A stretch of DNA of 64,000 nt from the NCBI RefSeq assembly GCF_042649125.1, contig NZ_JBHRYQ010000001.1, positions 3,100,001 through 3,164,000 of the forward strand, read 5' to 3'. This DNA comes from Leadbetterella lacunae. GTDB taxonomy: Bacteria; Bacteroidota; Bacteroidia; Cytophagales; Spirosomataceae. The position numbers and the translations under genes were made by a program. Positions 1 to 9,221 of this stretch are shown here, in pieces. The notes under the pieces were generated by a model. That model saw only the letters and a list, made by a program, of their open reading frames with translations. It was not told the DNA's origin and did no database searches. Each line of letters opens with the position of its first letter. Positions within the stretch are counted from its first letter, which is position 1.

Positions 1-404
1 CTACGATTTTAAGCAAACCTAGTTTTAAGGCAGAATTAGAAGCAAAAGTTGCCGATCAAGCAAAGAGTATTTTAAAAGAAAAAATAACAAAAGAAAACTT
101 TGAAGCCATAAAAAACAAGGCTCCGCTCAACCCAATAGTAATAGCGACACTGTCTGATTATTTGAGTAGCACGGGCAATGACGTAGAGGCCTACAACCTT
201 CCTTTTTATGTAGCCGAGTTAAACCCTGATGCAGCGTTGCTTTGGAAAACCTATATCAAAAAAGCCATCAAATTGGCACAGTTTGACTATGCAAGCAATG
301 GCTTAGAAAAACTCAAAAAATTAGTAGGGCCAAGTGAATACCAAGAATTTGCAGAATTGATAGCAAAAAGTAAAGATTCACAAAGTTCTGACGGTTTTCA
401 GTAA
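1..404 (+). CDS. C-terminal part of an unrecognised protein (5' truncated by window edge)
   Basis: The reading frame that begins at base 3 is open without a stop up to the TAA at 402-404, giving 133 visible residues. A TTG at 162 could be read as a start, but the open frame continues upstream of it with similar composition, so this is the tail of a longer gene rather than a short one. The visible part is Lys-rich and looks alpha-helical, with no membrane segment or signal. I do not recognise the family. It lies 145 bases upstream of dnaN on the same strand, separated from it by a promoter-like element. Confidence 0.7.
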   Translation, partial: TILSKPSFKAELEAKVADQAKSILKEKITKENFEAIKNKAPLNPIVIATLSDYLSSTGNDVEAYNLPFYVAELNPDAALLWKTYIKKAIKLAQFDYASNGLEKLKKLVGPSEYQEFAELIAKSKDSQSSDGFQ

Positions 405-492
405 GGTTAATTTTGACAAAATAGATTTAAAAATAATTCTGAAATAAATGAATATTTTTTACTAAAAAGTGCCAAAATAAGCAGTCTTTTGC

Positions 493-500
493 TAACTTTG
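493..500 (+). promoter_or_regulatory. dnaN promoter -7 element
   Basis: TAACTTTG matches the Bacteroidota -7 consensus TAnnTTTG exactly and lies 49 bases before the dnaN ATG. No good -33 TTG is seen at the usual distance, so only the -7 box is supported. Confidence 0.45.
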
Positions 501-549
501 CCTACTTTTTGTGACATAACAATAAAATAAATATTCTAAACAGAAAACC

Positions 550-1674
550 ATGAAGTTTGTAGTTTCATCATCTGAACTCGTAAAAAACCTTTCTAACATA
601 AGTGGTCTAATAGGACCAAACCCACTGGTTCCTATCTTAGAAAATTTTCTGTTCGAACTAGACAAAACTAGTCTTACTATTACAGCCTCTGACCTTCAAA
701 CAGTTATGGTGGCTGACTTGATGGTAGACTCAGAAGATACCGTTGCTGTAGCAATTCCTGCTAAGCTATTTATGGACACCCTTAAAAGCTTACCTGAGCA
801 GCCAATTACTGTAAATATTAGCGGTGAGACTTTCGGTATAGAAATAGTTACCTCTAATGGTAGATTCAAAATAGCGGGTGAAAACCCAATGGATTTCCCA
901 AGAGCTCCGCAAGTAAACAGAAGTTTTAGTATTGAGTTAGATTCTCATATCTTGGGAGCAGCTATTAACAATACCTTGTTTGCTACAAGTACAGATGACC
1001 TAAGACCAGCAATGACTGGGGTATTCATCGACATCACTGAAGAAAACACTACGTTTGTAGCCACCGATGGCCACAGACTAATCAGATATAGAAGAGAAGA
1101 CATCAAATCGGCTACCGCTACCACGATGATCCTTCCAAGAAAAGCTCTTAACTTAATCAAGTCATCGTTGCCTTCTGAAGTTGTGCCAGTTACTACTGAG
1201 TTTAGTAGTTCAAATGCATTCTTTAGTTTTGGAAACATCAAGTTGATTTGTAGATTAATAGACGAGCGTTACCCTGACTACGAAAACGTGATACCAAAGA
1301 ACAATCCCAACAAAATGGTGATTGAAAGAAGCAAATTCTTGAGTTCTTTGAAACGTATCGCTATATTCTCAAATAAAACTACGCATCAGATTAGACTAAA
1401 AATCACGGCTGACGAACTTACAATTTCGGCTGAAGATTTAGACTATTCAAATGAAGCAGTTGAGAGAATACCTTGCGAGTACACTGGCGAATCCATGGAA
1501 ATTGGTTTTAACGCAAAGTTTCTTGCCGAAATGTTGAGCAACATCAGTGCTTCTAACATTACCCTTGAGCTTTCATTGCCTAACAGAGCGGGTCTTATTA
1601 TTCCTGACGCTAAGGAAGATAACGAAGACATCTTAATGCTCGTTATGCCAGTAATGCTCAATTCTTACGCATAA
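550..1674 (+). CDS. dnaN: DNA polymerase III beta subunit (sliding clamp)
   Basis: Encodes the ring-shaped processivity clamp that holds replicative polymerase on DNA. The 374-residue length fits the family (about 365-375), and the three repeated clamp domains of about 120 residues cover the whole protein. Recognisable features are the start MKFVVSSSELVKNLSNISGL, the central TDGHRLIRYRR segment at about residues 173-183, and the C-terminal LMLVMPVML strand, which forms part of the hydrophobic pocket that binds clamp partners. The ATG at 550 is the natural start. A strong hairpin terminator follows the stop, so dnaN appears to be transcribed from its own promoter and ends before the convergent glycosidase gene. 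Confidence 0.97.
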   Translation: MKFVVSSSELVKNLSNISGLIGPNPLVPILENFLFELDKTSLTITASDLQTVMVADLMVDSEDTVAVAIPAKLFMDTLKSLPEQPITVNISGETFGIEIVTSNGRFKIAGENPMDFPRAPQVNRSFSIELDSHILGAAINNTLFATSTDDLRPAMTGVFIDITEENTTFVATDGHRLIRYRREDIKSATATTMILPRKALNLIKSSLPSEVVPVTTEFSSSNAFFSFGNIKLICRLIDERYPDYENVIPKNNPNKMVIERSKFLSSLKRIAIFSNKTTHQIRLKITADELTISAEDLDYSNEAVERIPCEYTGESMEIGFNAKFLAEMLSNISASNITLELSLPNRAGLIIPDAKEDNEDILMLVMPVMLNSYA

Positions 1675-1699
1675 ACCTTATCCTTATAAATCTCGAAAA

Positions 1700-1727
1700 A
1701 CCTGAAGGCAACTTCGGGTTTTTTATT
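1700..1727. terminator. Intrinsic terminator between dnaN and the convergent glycosidase gene
   Basis: ACCTGAAG and CTTCGGGT pair as an 8-bp stem (one G-T pair) around a GCAA tetraloop, followed by TTTTTATTTTTT on the plus strand. It ends dnaN. The upstream A run lets it also work for the minus-strand gene that stops at 1723. Confidence 0.85.
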
Positions 1728-4056
1728 TTTTAAGCCTTAATGTATTTACTTTCCCTGAAAAAGAAACCATTTCAACACCATCTATCACGATTGGCTTTAC
1801 AGGCTTCCCGTTTATTTCCCAATCAGTATATTTTCCCTCAGGCTGTTTAAATGTTAAATCAAAACTTCCTTTTTGAATAATTGAATAAGTTAACGTGGTG
1901 CCCGAGTTTTCAAAACTAAGCTCAAATATATTTTTTCCTACCACTACGTTTTTGAGAGATCCATTTTCTAAAGCATCTGGCAAAACAGGACTAAAGGTTA
2001 CTTTCTGATGGTAGGCATCAGGATTTATTCCTAAAAACTGGGTGATTAAAGGCACGCCAAAAGCGTACATATTCCACGCCTGAGCAAACATACCAAAATC
2101 AGGTGAAACCTCATAAATAGAACCCGGTAAGGCATAGCCAAAAGACTTACACATCCGTTTCAAGAGTGCATACGCCTCATTTGGTCTTCCATAGTTATTT
2201 TCAGCAACAGCTTGTACACCGGTAGGCAAGGTCATAACAGCACCCGTGTAAGAAAAAATCTTTTTATCAGCTGCAAAAGACCCCTCGTCTTTGCCGGCGG
2301 CTTCGTCTCTATCTATACCGGTCACAAACATACCAAACGGACTCGTGAAATTTTGAGCTGTAACAAGAGCTTTTAAGGCTTTTTTAGGCTCCGCAATTTG
2401 CATCTCCATAGGTGTATTAACTACCCAATTGTGATACAATACATACCCTTGCTTTTTGTTTTCAGCAGAAGCCAAAACCTTATTTTTAGTTTGTACCAAT
2501 TCCTTTTCCGCCCATGGTTTATTTAGTGTATCTGCACGCACAATGGCCGCATCTATTAGCTCCAACGCTTGTTTATTAGTCCCTAAAAAATCGGCATATG
2601 AGTTAAATTCTTCTACCCAAAACTCCGAATTTATTTTTTGCTTTAATATGGAAGCTCTATTTTGATAAAACTTAGAAAGGGTATCTTTTTTTAGAAGAAT
2701 AGCCATTTTTGAAGCATCATCAAAAGCTTTGGCAGTGTAAGCAGCCACATCAATCATTTCTGAGTTTAAACCATGAATTTCCATCATACCAAAACCGTCG
2801 GGTATCAGATTTTTATCGGCATCGTTTTCTTCTAAAAGCCACGACAGGCCTTTTTCTATGGTAGGAAAATAAGCTTCTAAAAACTTAAGATCGCCTGTCC
2901 ATCTAAAAACCTCCCAAACCAAAGATGCAAACTGAGGCGTTTCATTGAGATTTCCTGGATTAAATACAACGCCGTTTGTGGAGACCTCATGCACAACCCT
3001 TCCATTGCCGTTTTCTTTTTTAGAGAAGTTATGAATCAATTCAATAGTTTGATATACAAGGTCTTTTTGACCTGTGGCTATAAGTCCTTTGAGGGTGTAT
3101 TCATTATCAACTCCAAACCACCACGGGTAATCGGGCAAACCGGCACTTAGCCCTCTTCCTTGCCCTTCCACGTCTCTAATGAGCCAATCTGTATTGTATT
3201 TTACCCACCTAAATGCTTGCTCTAGTTCTTTGTCGCTAAGCGTAAGTTTTGAATTATCCTCTATAGTATTATATCGAGCAGATTTTTCTTTTAACAAAAA
3301 ATAACCCTTCTTTAATGTATTTCTAAACACTGCATTGGCATCGCTTTTTGATTTCAAAGAACCTGAAATCACAAATGGAATAGACACAAAGCCATTGGCT
3401 GGAACCGTTAAAGACTTGCCAATTTTATCGATTTTACTTAGTGGCTTTCCTTTTTTACTGCCTTCACTTTTTATAAATGAAGTACCATTACCAAAACCAT
3501 AATTCAAAAACCACGGATTTTTGGAATCCTTAACCTCTACTACTCCGAGTCGCTTATTAAAAACACTTTGGTCTGCCCCATCTACCATATTAGCTTGTTC
3601 GCCTAGCCAAGTTGGTCGTAAATTTGAGATTCCCATTAACTCCAAATCTATATCTTGAGATGCGTCACTTTGGTTTTCTATCAATAACTCTACAAAAACA
3701 GCTCTTTTGCCATCAGGAACAAACTGTAACCTGGTGATCCTAAGATCTGAAAGGACATTTTCATAGACCACTTTATTACCAAATGGTGCATTCACAAAAG
3801 AACTGGCCCGAGTGAGCAGTTGACTTTGGGTTTTGTTTTTAACCGTAATTTCGAAGCCATCCATAAGTTTAATCGGATGAGCCCACACTCCGCCCATTTC
3901 GCCCGCAATATGCCAGCCAAGGTCAGGAAATGTGCCGTCTTGGTGCCCCACCATATAGAGCCTATCGCCAGCAGTAGCGTAAGGACTATTTAAATATTTG
4001 TCTTTGCCCACCAAAGACTCCGAAGTATCAAAAAAAAGAGAGATGGACTGAGCCAC
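1723..4056 (-). CDS. Secreted six-hairpin glycosidase-like protein, frameshifted from its signal peptide
   Basis: Encodes 777 residues from a GTG at 4056. The central and C-terminal part (about residues 285-680) resembles (alpha/alpha)6-barrel glycosidases of the amylo-1,6-glucosidase/GH63-like type, with segments such as YPWWFGVDNEYTLKGL and DGFGMMEIHGLNSEMIDVAA; substrate is unknown. The N-terminal part is beta-rich. The start is suspicious. A perfect Sec-type leader, MNMKNLLTICLLWLSSFSVV, starts at 4123 in another frame and runs into a TGA at 4028-4030 just after an eight-T run (4030-4037). Removing one T would join leader and enzyme in one frame, so the native protein is probably exported and about 799 residues long. 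This is either a homopolymer sequencing error, a real frameshift, or slippage. Confidence 0.7.
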   Translation of the reverse strand: MAQSISLFFDTSESLVGKDKYLNSPYATAGDRLYMVGHQDGTFPDLGWHIAGEMGGVWAHPIKLMDGFEITVKNKTQSQLLTRASSFVNAPFGNKVVYENVLSDLRITRLQFVPDGKRAVFVELLIENQSDASQDIDLELMGISNLRPTWLGEQANMVDGADQSVFNKRLGVVEVKDSKNPWFLNYGFGNGTSFIKSEGSKKGKPLSKIDKIGKSLTVPANGFVSIPFVISGSLKSKSDANAVFRNTLKKGYFLLKEKSARYNTIEDNSKLTLSDKELEQAFRWVKYNTDWLIRDVEGQGRGLSAGLPDYPWWFGVDNEYTLKGLIATGQKDLVYQTIELIHNFSKKENGNGRVVHEVSTNGVVFNPGNLNETPQFASLVWEVFRWTGDLKFLEAYFPTIEKGLSWLLEENDADKNLIPDGFGMMEIHGLNSEMIDVAAYTAKAFDDASKMAILLKKDTLSKFYQNRASILKQKINSEFWVEEFNSYADFLGTNKQALELIDAAIVRADTLNKPWAEKELVQTKNKVLASAENKKQGYVLYHNWVVNTPMEMQIAEPKKALKALVTAQNFTSPFGMFVTGIDRDEAAGKDEGSFAADKKIFSYTGAVMTLPTGVQAVAENNYGRPNEAYALLKRMCKSFGYALPGSIYEVSPDFGMFAQAWNMYAFGVPLITQFLGINPDAYHQKVTFSPVLPDALENGSLKNVVVGKNIFELSFENSGTTLTYSIIQKGSFDLTFKQPEGKYTDWEINGKPVKPIVIDGVEMVSFSGKVNTLRLKK

Positions 4057-4162
4057 TACAGAACACTACAGAAAAGGAAGATAGCCATAATAAGCAAATT
4101 GTAAGTAGGTTTTTCATATTCATAGGTTTATACAAACTTAATAAAAGAAAGCCCACTAAAAC

Positions 4163-4193
4163 AAAAAAAGCAGCCTTAGTTTCCTAAGACTGC
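4163..4193 (-). terminator. fusA terminator
   Basis: On the minus strand GCAGTCTTAG and CTAAGGCTGC form a 10-bp stem with one G-T pair around GAAA, followed by seven T residues. It lies 33 bases past the fusA stop. Confidence 0.85.
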
Positions 4194-4225
4194 TCTATAT
4201 ATAAATCTATTGATTTTTATTTAAA

Positions 4226-6334
4226 TCAACCTCTCTCTTTCTTAGCTACGTTTTCTGCAATGTTAGCTGGAACGAAGTCATAGTGAGAGAAGGTAAGGTT
4301 GGCAGTAGCTCTACCAGATGACATAGTACGTAGGTCGGTTACATAACCGAATAATTCAGAAAGAGGAACATCAGCCTTGATTACTTGAGAACCAGCTTTA
4401 GTATCCATACCTTTCATCATACCTCTACGACGGTTTAAGTCACCCGTGATAGGTCCAGTGTACTCATCAGGAGTAAGTACTTCTAAGGCCATGATTGGCT
4501 CAAGCAACTTAGCCCCAGCTTGCTTACCTGCCTCACGGAATCCCATACGAGCTGCTAATTCAAATGATAGTGAATCTGAATCGACATCGTGGAATGAACC
4601 GTGGAATAATCTAACTTTGAATGCATCTACTGGATATCCAGCCAATGGGCCATTTTTCATGGCATCTTTAAAGCCTTTTTCGATAGCTGGAATAAATTCA
4701 CGAGGAATAATACCACCTACGATATTGTTTACGAATTGTAAACCTTGTTGTTTTTCTTTGCCTTCCTCATCATCGTCTCTTGGTCCTAACTCAAACACGA
4801 TATCTGCAAATTTACCTTTACCACCTGATTGTTTTTTGTAAACTTCACGGTGTTCTACGGTCTTAGTAAAGGTCTCTTTAAATGCAACCTGAGGAGCACC
4901 TTGATTAACCTCAACCTTAAATTCACGACGCATACGGTCGATAATGATTTCAAGGTGAAGCTCACCCATACCTCTCATGATCGTTTGACCAGTTTCTTCG
5001 TTAGTTTCTACCGTAAGAGTTGGATCTTCTTCGATAAGCTTAGTGATAGCTTTTGAGAAGTTATCTTGGTCAGCAGATTTTTTAGGCTCAATAGCGTACC
5101 CGATAACTGGATCAGGGAATACCATTGATTCAAGAACGATTGGGTTTTTCTCATCAGAAAGAGTATCACCAGTTTTAATATCTTTAAAACCAACGACTGC
5201 CGCAATATCCCCAGCTTCAAGCACATCAATTTGATTTTGCTTGTTAGCGTGCATTTGGAATATACGAGAAATACGCTCTTTATTTCCAGATCTGTTGTTT
5301 AGTACATAAGAACCTGAAGGAAGCGTACCAGAGTACGATCTGATAAAACACAAACGACCTACAAATGGGTCAGTTGCAATTTTAAATGCAAGTGCAGAAA
5401 ACGGCTGGTTTGAATCCGGCTGTCTTATTACTTCAGCACCTGTATCAGGGTTAGTTCCTTTGATACCGTCTCTATCTAATGGAGATGGCAATAAGGCCAT
5501 AACCAAGTCAAGCATAGTTTGAACACCTTTGTTTTTGAAAGAAGAACCGCACAACATTGGAACGATTTTCATATCAATAACAGCAGCTCTCAAAGCGGCT
5601 AGGATTTCGTCTTCTGAAATAGATTCTGGATCTTCGAAGTATTTCTCCATCAAAGTCTCATCATAGTCAGCTACTGCTTCAAGAAGTTTCTCTCTCCATT
5701 CAGCAACCTCTTCTATCATATCTTCAGGAATCGGCACCTCTTGGAAAGTCATACCCTTGTCTGACTCATTCCATATCATACCACGGTTGTTGATCAAATC
5801 AACCACACCTTTGAAACCGTCTTCAGCACCGATAGGCAATTGCAGAGGAACTGCATTAGAACCTAACATTTCTTTAACTTGCTTACAAACATTTAAGAAG
5901 TCAGCACCTGAACGGTCCATTTTATTTACAAAACCAAGACGAGCCACATTATAGTTGTTAGCAAGTCTCCAGTTAGTTTCAGATTGAGGCTCAACGCCAT
6001 CTACAGCTGAAAACAAAAACACAAGACCATCTAATACTCTCAATGAACGGTTTACCTCAACTGTAAAGTCAACGTGACCCGGAGTATCAATGATGTTGAT
6101 GTGATAGTTTTCGTCTCTATATTTCCAGTTTACTGTTGTAGCAGCAGAAGTGATAGTAATACCTCTTTCTTGCTCTTGCTCCATCCAGTCCATGGTAGCA
6201 CCACCGTCGTGTACTTCACCAATTTTGTGGTTAACTCCAGCGTAGTAAAGGATACGCTCAGTAGTGGTAGTTTTACCCGCATCAATATGGGCGGCAATAC
6301 CAATGTTTCTAGTAAATTTTAAATCGCGAGCCAT
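4226..6334 (-). CDS. fusA: Translation elongation factor G
   Basis: GTPase that drives ribosome translocation and, with ribosome recycling factor, ribosome recycling. The 702-residue length is typical. The G1 motif AHIDAGKTTTTERIL (about residues 15-29), the switch II region DTPGHVDF and the G4 motif NKMD are intact, followed by domains II to V, ending in a conserved SHYDFVP segment. The start MARDLKFTRNIGIAAH is standard. It is transcribed alone here, not with rpsL/rpsG/tuf, from a -7 element about 78 bases upstream, and ends in its own terminator. Some Bacteroidota carry a second EF-G paralogue; nothing in this sequence suggests it is not the main factor. Confidence 0.96.
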   Translation of the reverse strand: MARDLKFTRNIGIAAHIDAGKTTTTERILYYAGVNHKIGEVHDGGATMDWMEQEQERGITITSAATTVNWKYRDENYHINIIDTPGHVDFTVEVNRSLRVLDGLVFLFSAVDGVEPQSETNWRLANNYNVARLGFVNKMDRSGADFLNVCKQVKEMLGSNAVPLQLPIGAEDGFKGVVDLINNRGMIWNESDKGMTFQEVPIPEDMIEEVAEWREKLLEAVADYDETLMEKYFEDPESISEDEILAALRAAVIDMKIVPMLCGSSFKNKGVQTMLDLVMALLPSPLDRDGIKGTNPDTGAEVIRQPDSNQPFSALAFKIATDPFVGRLCFIRSYSGTLPSGSYVLNNRSGNKERISRIFQMHANKQNQIDVLEAGDIAAVVGFKDIKTGDTLSDEKNPIVLESMVFPDPVIGYAIEPKKSADQDNFSKAITKLIEEDPTLTVETNEETGQTIMRGMGELHLEIIIDRMRREFKVEVNQGAPQVAFKETFTKTVEHREVYKKQSGGKGKFADIVFELGPRDDDEEGKEKQQGLQFVNNIVGGIIPREFIPAIEKGFKDAMKNGPLAGYPVDAFKVRLFHGSFHDVDSDSLSFELAARMGFREAGKQAGAKLLEPIMALEVLTPDEYTGPITGDLNRRRGMMKGMDTKAGSQVIKADVPLSELFGYVTDLRTMSSGRATANLTFSHYDFVPANIAENVAKKERG

Positions 6335-6411
6335 TTATTTAATTTGTTTACGTTTTCTGAATTTTTGTAATTCAGGTTAAATCCCGAATTTTATGCTTTG
6401 GTTTCGGGCTG

Positions 6412-6419
6412 CAAAATTA
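6412..6419 (-). promoter_or_regulatory. fusA promoter -7 element
   Basis: Minus-strand TAATTTTG fits TAnnTTTG exactly, about 78 bases before the fusA start. The intergenic stretch 6335-6755 otherwise holds only AT-rich sequence and the divergent promoter of the next gene. Confidence 0.4.
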
Positions 6420-6719
6420 GTAAAAAAAAATGTAACATGAAATATTTAACTCTCAATAGTTTAATAAATTGTAAAATAATGAGTTACCACTGGTTTTTAG
6501 GTATTTAAAACATTGATTTTAAACATTTCTTTAACGAAAAAGTGCTTGTTTTAAAACCTAGGTGATTTATTTAGAACAACTTTATATTTTTGTTAAATCT
6601 TATATTTGACCAAGTATTTGAAACATTTAAATCACAGACAAATGAACCGAATCATTCTTAATTTCTTTCCGTTGAATAAGATTTTGTGACTTAGAATTTA
6701 AATTTCTGTAAAGAATGTT

Positions 6720-6727
6720 TAGCTTTG
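6720..6727 (+). promoter_or_regulatory. -7 element before the DUF3467 gene
   Basis: TAGCTTTG fits the Bacteroidota -7 consensus and is 28 bases before the ATG at 6756. A second match, TATATTTG at 6601-6608, is further upstream. No -33 TTG at proper spacing was found for either. Confidence 0.4.
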
Positions 6728-6755
6728 GACTATCACTTAATATGCTATAACCATA

Positions 6756-7064
6756 ATGGAAGAAGAAGAAAACCAAATCAATATAGAACTATCTGAAGAA
6801 ATGGCCGAAGGCGTGTATGCCAATTTAGCCATGATAGCTCACTCGAACTCGGAATTTGTATTAGACTTTATAAGACTAATGCCCGGCGTGCCAAAAGCAA
6901 AAGTAAAATCTAGGGTTATATTAACTCCTGAGCACGCCCAAAGGCTGCTATTGGCGTTACAAGATAACATCAAGAAATACGAATTGAATTTTGGTGAAAT
7001 CAGACAGTCAAACGATCCCGTTCCGTTTCCGATGAATTTTGGAGGACCAATGGGCGAAGCGTAA
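6756..7064 (+). CDS. DUF3467 family protein
   Basis: A 102-residue acidic protein with no signal or membrane segment. The segment from about residue 8 to 85 (SEEMAEGVYANLAMIAHSNS, then LDFIRLMPGVPKAKVKSRVI and TPEHAQRLLLALQDNI) matches DUF3467 as I know it, a small conserved family common in Bacteroidota and often found near RNA polymerase genes. The biochemical role is unknown. Here it stands alone between fusA and a J-domain gene, with its own -7 element and a terminator downstream, so it is probably a single-gene transcript. Confidence 0.85.
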   Translation: MEEEENQINIELSEEMAEGVYANLAMIAHSNSEFVLDFIRLMPGVPKAKVKSRVILTPEHAQRLLLALQDNIKKYELNFGEIRQSNDPVPFPMNFGGPMGEA

Positions 7065-7092
7065 GAATAGATTTTTAATGAGTTTAGAATAG

Positions 7093-7120
7093 AAGAGCTT
7101 TTTTAGGCTCTTTTTTATTT
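7093..7120 (+). terminator. Terminator after the DUF3467 gene
   Basis: AAGAGC and GCTCTT form a 6-bp stem around an 8-base loop, followed by a long T-rich tract. Confidence 0.7.
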
Positions 7121-7197
7121 TAGCTCTTTGTATTTTTATTTTAACCCAAGTTTAACTTTATGAGATAACACTTACTTCTAACCGAAACTGTGATAAC

Positions 7198-8271
7198 TCA
7201 AAACCGAACAACTCGCTCGCTTTCTTCCTTAATGCCTTGATTAATCCTTATCCACTCTTTAAACCAACCTTTTTTCTGGTCTATGGAATTGTTGAGGTCA
7301 TCTATCAATGCATCTATTTCTTTGTTTAGAGCGGCTTTTTTTTGTTCAAATAGCCTTTCAGAAAACTTATAGTCTTCTTCGAAAAAAGCCTCAAACATTC
7401 CCTTTGAGCTATTCTTTAGAATTTCTACCGCTCTATTTATTTCCCTCAGTTGGTTTTGAAGAATCTTATTGTATCGCTTTAGCATTTCATCAGCCAAAAG
7501 GCCACCGTCTATTTCGTTTTCGTCCAAATACTCTATTTGTAGCAATAGCAAAGCGAGAAAGTCTTGGTTTTTATAAGCAATGGTAACCTTTTTTGTGATT
7601 TCGGTATACACCAACTGCATAGCCGGATCTTGCTGTAAATCCGGATGGTATTTTTTTATTAATCTAAAATATATGGCTTTGGCGTCAGCAGCAAGCAACT
7701 TATCCTCTATACGCTCAAGCTCTTCCGCCTTTTGCTTTTTCTTAGATTTCTTCTTGGGTTCGGCTTTCTGCACACCCCATTTTTCGTTTATATAATTATG
7801 AAACCCTTTTTCTCCTATTTCTTTGGGGTCAGCATCATAGCCCGTCTCGTTTTTTATAAGTTGGGCATAATATTCATTCTGAACACGGAGTTTTTCAAAG
7901 TCCCTTTTTGCGTATTTTTTGTAAAGCAAATTGAGTTCTGCGTGATTTTCAAAACTTCCAGACAAATACACTTCTAGTTCGTCAATCATCCATTCCACAA
8001 AAAACTCGGACTTCATTTTTGGAAGGACTATTTCTTGAAAGACCTCGTCCAGTCTCAGTAGCTTTTGAACCTTCAGTTCCAAGAGCTCATCTTGCAAAGG
8101 CTGAAGTTCGTTTTGTACTTTGGGTATCGCTACCCGAATGCCCTCATTGAGGTTTTCGTGCTGTTTTTTGCGTAATTCTATGTCTCTGATCAAACATTGA
8201 TATCTATGCAAAAGCTTCGACTTTTGGGTCTCTTCAATTTTTTTAAAAATAATCTTATTAGACATGCTCAA
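7198..8271 (-). CDS. J-domain-containing coiled-coil protein
   Basis: A soluble 357-residue protein. Residues 1-75 and 255-340 are predicted coiled coil from their Lys/Glu/Leu pattern. A Lys-rich linker (about 171-181) precedes a J-like segment at about 197-245 carrying the HPD motif (H209-P210-D211) in LIKKYHPDLQQDP. J proteins deliver substrates to Hsp70 and stimulate its ATPase through HPD. The Gly/Phe-rich region and zinc fingers of DnaJ are absent, so this is a specialised (class C) J protein. It lies far from the Hsp70 operon at 36-39 kb, and a link between them is only conjecture. Convergent with the DUF3467 gene. Confidence 0.7.
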   Translation of the reverse strand: MSMSNKIIFKKIEETQKSKLLHRYQCLIRDIELRKKQHENLNEGIRVAIPKVQNELQPLQDELLELKVQKLLRLDEVFQEIVLPKMKSEFFVEWMIDELEVYLSGSFENHAELNLLYKKYAKRDFEKLRVQNEYYAQLIKNETGYDADPKEIGEKGFHNYINEKWGVQKAEPKKKSKKKQKAEELERIEDKLLAADAKAIYFRLIKKYHPDLQQDPAMQLVYTEITKKVTIAYKNQDFLALLLLQIEYLDENEIDGGLLADEMLKRYNKILQNQLREINRAVEILKNSSKGMFEAFFEEDYKFSERLFEQKKAALNKEIDALIDDLNNSIDQKKGWFKEWIRINQGIKEESERVVRF

Positions 8272-8493
8272 TTAAAAAGATTGAATATTTTTTTTTCAAA
8301 AAAATTTGTCCCATACCAAATAAAAAGAATTATTTATTCAATTTGTAAGAAACACATTTTTTAAATCTAAAAAATATGCCACCATTTAAAAACTTATTAA
8401 ATTTTAAGTACAAAAAATACTATTTTTTTTTGTACTATGTTTAAATTGCGTGAAAAAATATAACTAAACCAAGTAGTCTTTACGGAAAGTATA

Positions 8494-9216
8494 ATGAATA
8501 AAAAATTCACTAATTTTTTCTTTTCGCTAATTGTACTTGTTAATATCTACTTTATTAACAAACCAGACACAATTAGTCTGGTTAGTTTTAGTGATCGAGT
8601 TCTAGAGCTCTTAATTTTTCAGTTTGATTACCTACTACTGAGCTTATATGTATTTAGTATTAAAGCTAAAACACCCGAACTATGGCTAACTGCAATCATC
8701 TACTTCTTTTTATTTTTAATGGGGATGTCTTCAATTTTTATTAAATCCGAACAAACATTTGATCATATGTATTCTTACATCCATCCAATTTTTAGATTGT
8801 CGTTAATTTATGCATTTTTAAATAAAAATATAAAAAATCATTTTTCAACAAAAAACCCAATCGCTATTTACGCATTATGGATTTTGTTAAGCATTGTATT
8901 CTTATACTTTTTACAATTATCTCCAAGACAAAATATGTTTTCATATAATTTTTATTGGCTTGTAATTGTACTCTTTGTTTTTGCAGGCCTAAAAACCCAA
9001 ATTAAGCATATTTCAAAACCTACAGGGTTCGAATTTGCCCTGTTTTTAATTTTAATAGCAGATTTATATTATATTTTGCCTCCCCAACAAAGAAAATTTG
9101 AATTCACTTACATAATTATTCGGATAATAAATTCGATAGGAGAGTTTTTATTAGTTAGTTACATTTTAACTTTATCTAAAACTACTAACTCAAAAAATAA
9201 ATCTACCACTATTTAA
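8494..9216 (+). CDS. Predicted multi-pass membrane protein, unknown
   Basis: 240 residues dominated by hydrophobic stretches: I count about seven or eight candidate membrane helices, for example around residues 8-22, 36-53, 64-83, 97-110, 121-140, 148-165, 177-198 and 210-228. No motif was recognised. It is even richer in AT than its neighbours, with a wide AT-rich upstream gap (8272-8493), which may point to recent acquisition or weak constraint. The organisation vaguely resembles small multi-helix proteins such as YhhN, but I cannot support that assignment. Its stop is 5 bases from the convergent DUF5686 gene. Confidence 0.6.
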   Translation: MNKKFTNFFFSLIVLVNIYFINKPDTISLVSFSDRVLELLIFQFDYLLLSLYVFSIKAKTPELWLTAIIYFFLFLMGMSSIFIKSEQTFDHMYSYIHPIFRLSLIYAFLNKNIKNHFSTKNPIAIYALWILLSIVFLYFLQLSPRQNMFSYNFYWLVIVLFVFAGLKTQIKHISKPTGFEFALFLILIADLYYILPPQQRKFEFTYIIIRIINSIGEFLLVSYILTLSKTTNSKNKSTTI

Positions 9217-9221
9217 AATCC

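Noticed and set aside
1..404. A short gene starting at TTG 162
   Set aside because: The same frame is open back to base 3 with continuous protein-like composition, so it is the tail of a longer gene.
6383..6408. CCCGAA/TTCGGG inverted repeat before fusA
   Set aside because: The predicted -7 element at 6412-6419 would start transcription inside the right arm, so an RNA hairpin is unlikely. Only 6 bp long.
9000..9030. A GGTTCGAAT tRNA T-arm-like string
   Set aside because: It lies within the 8494-9216 reading frame and no cloverleaf can be drawn around it.
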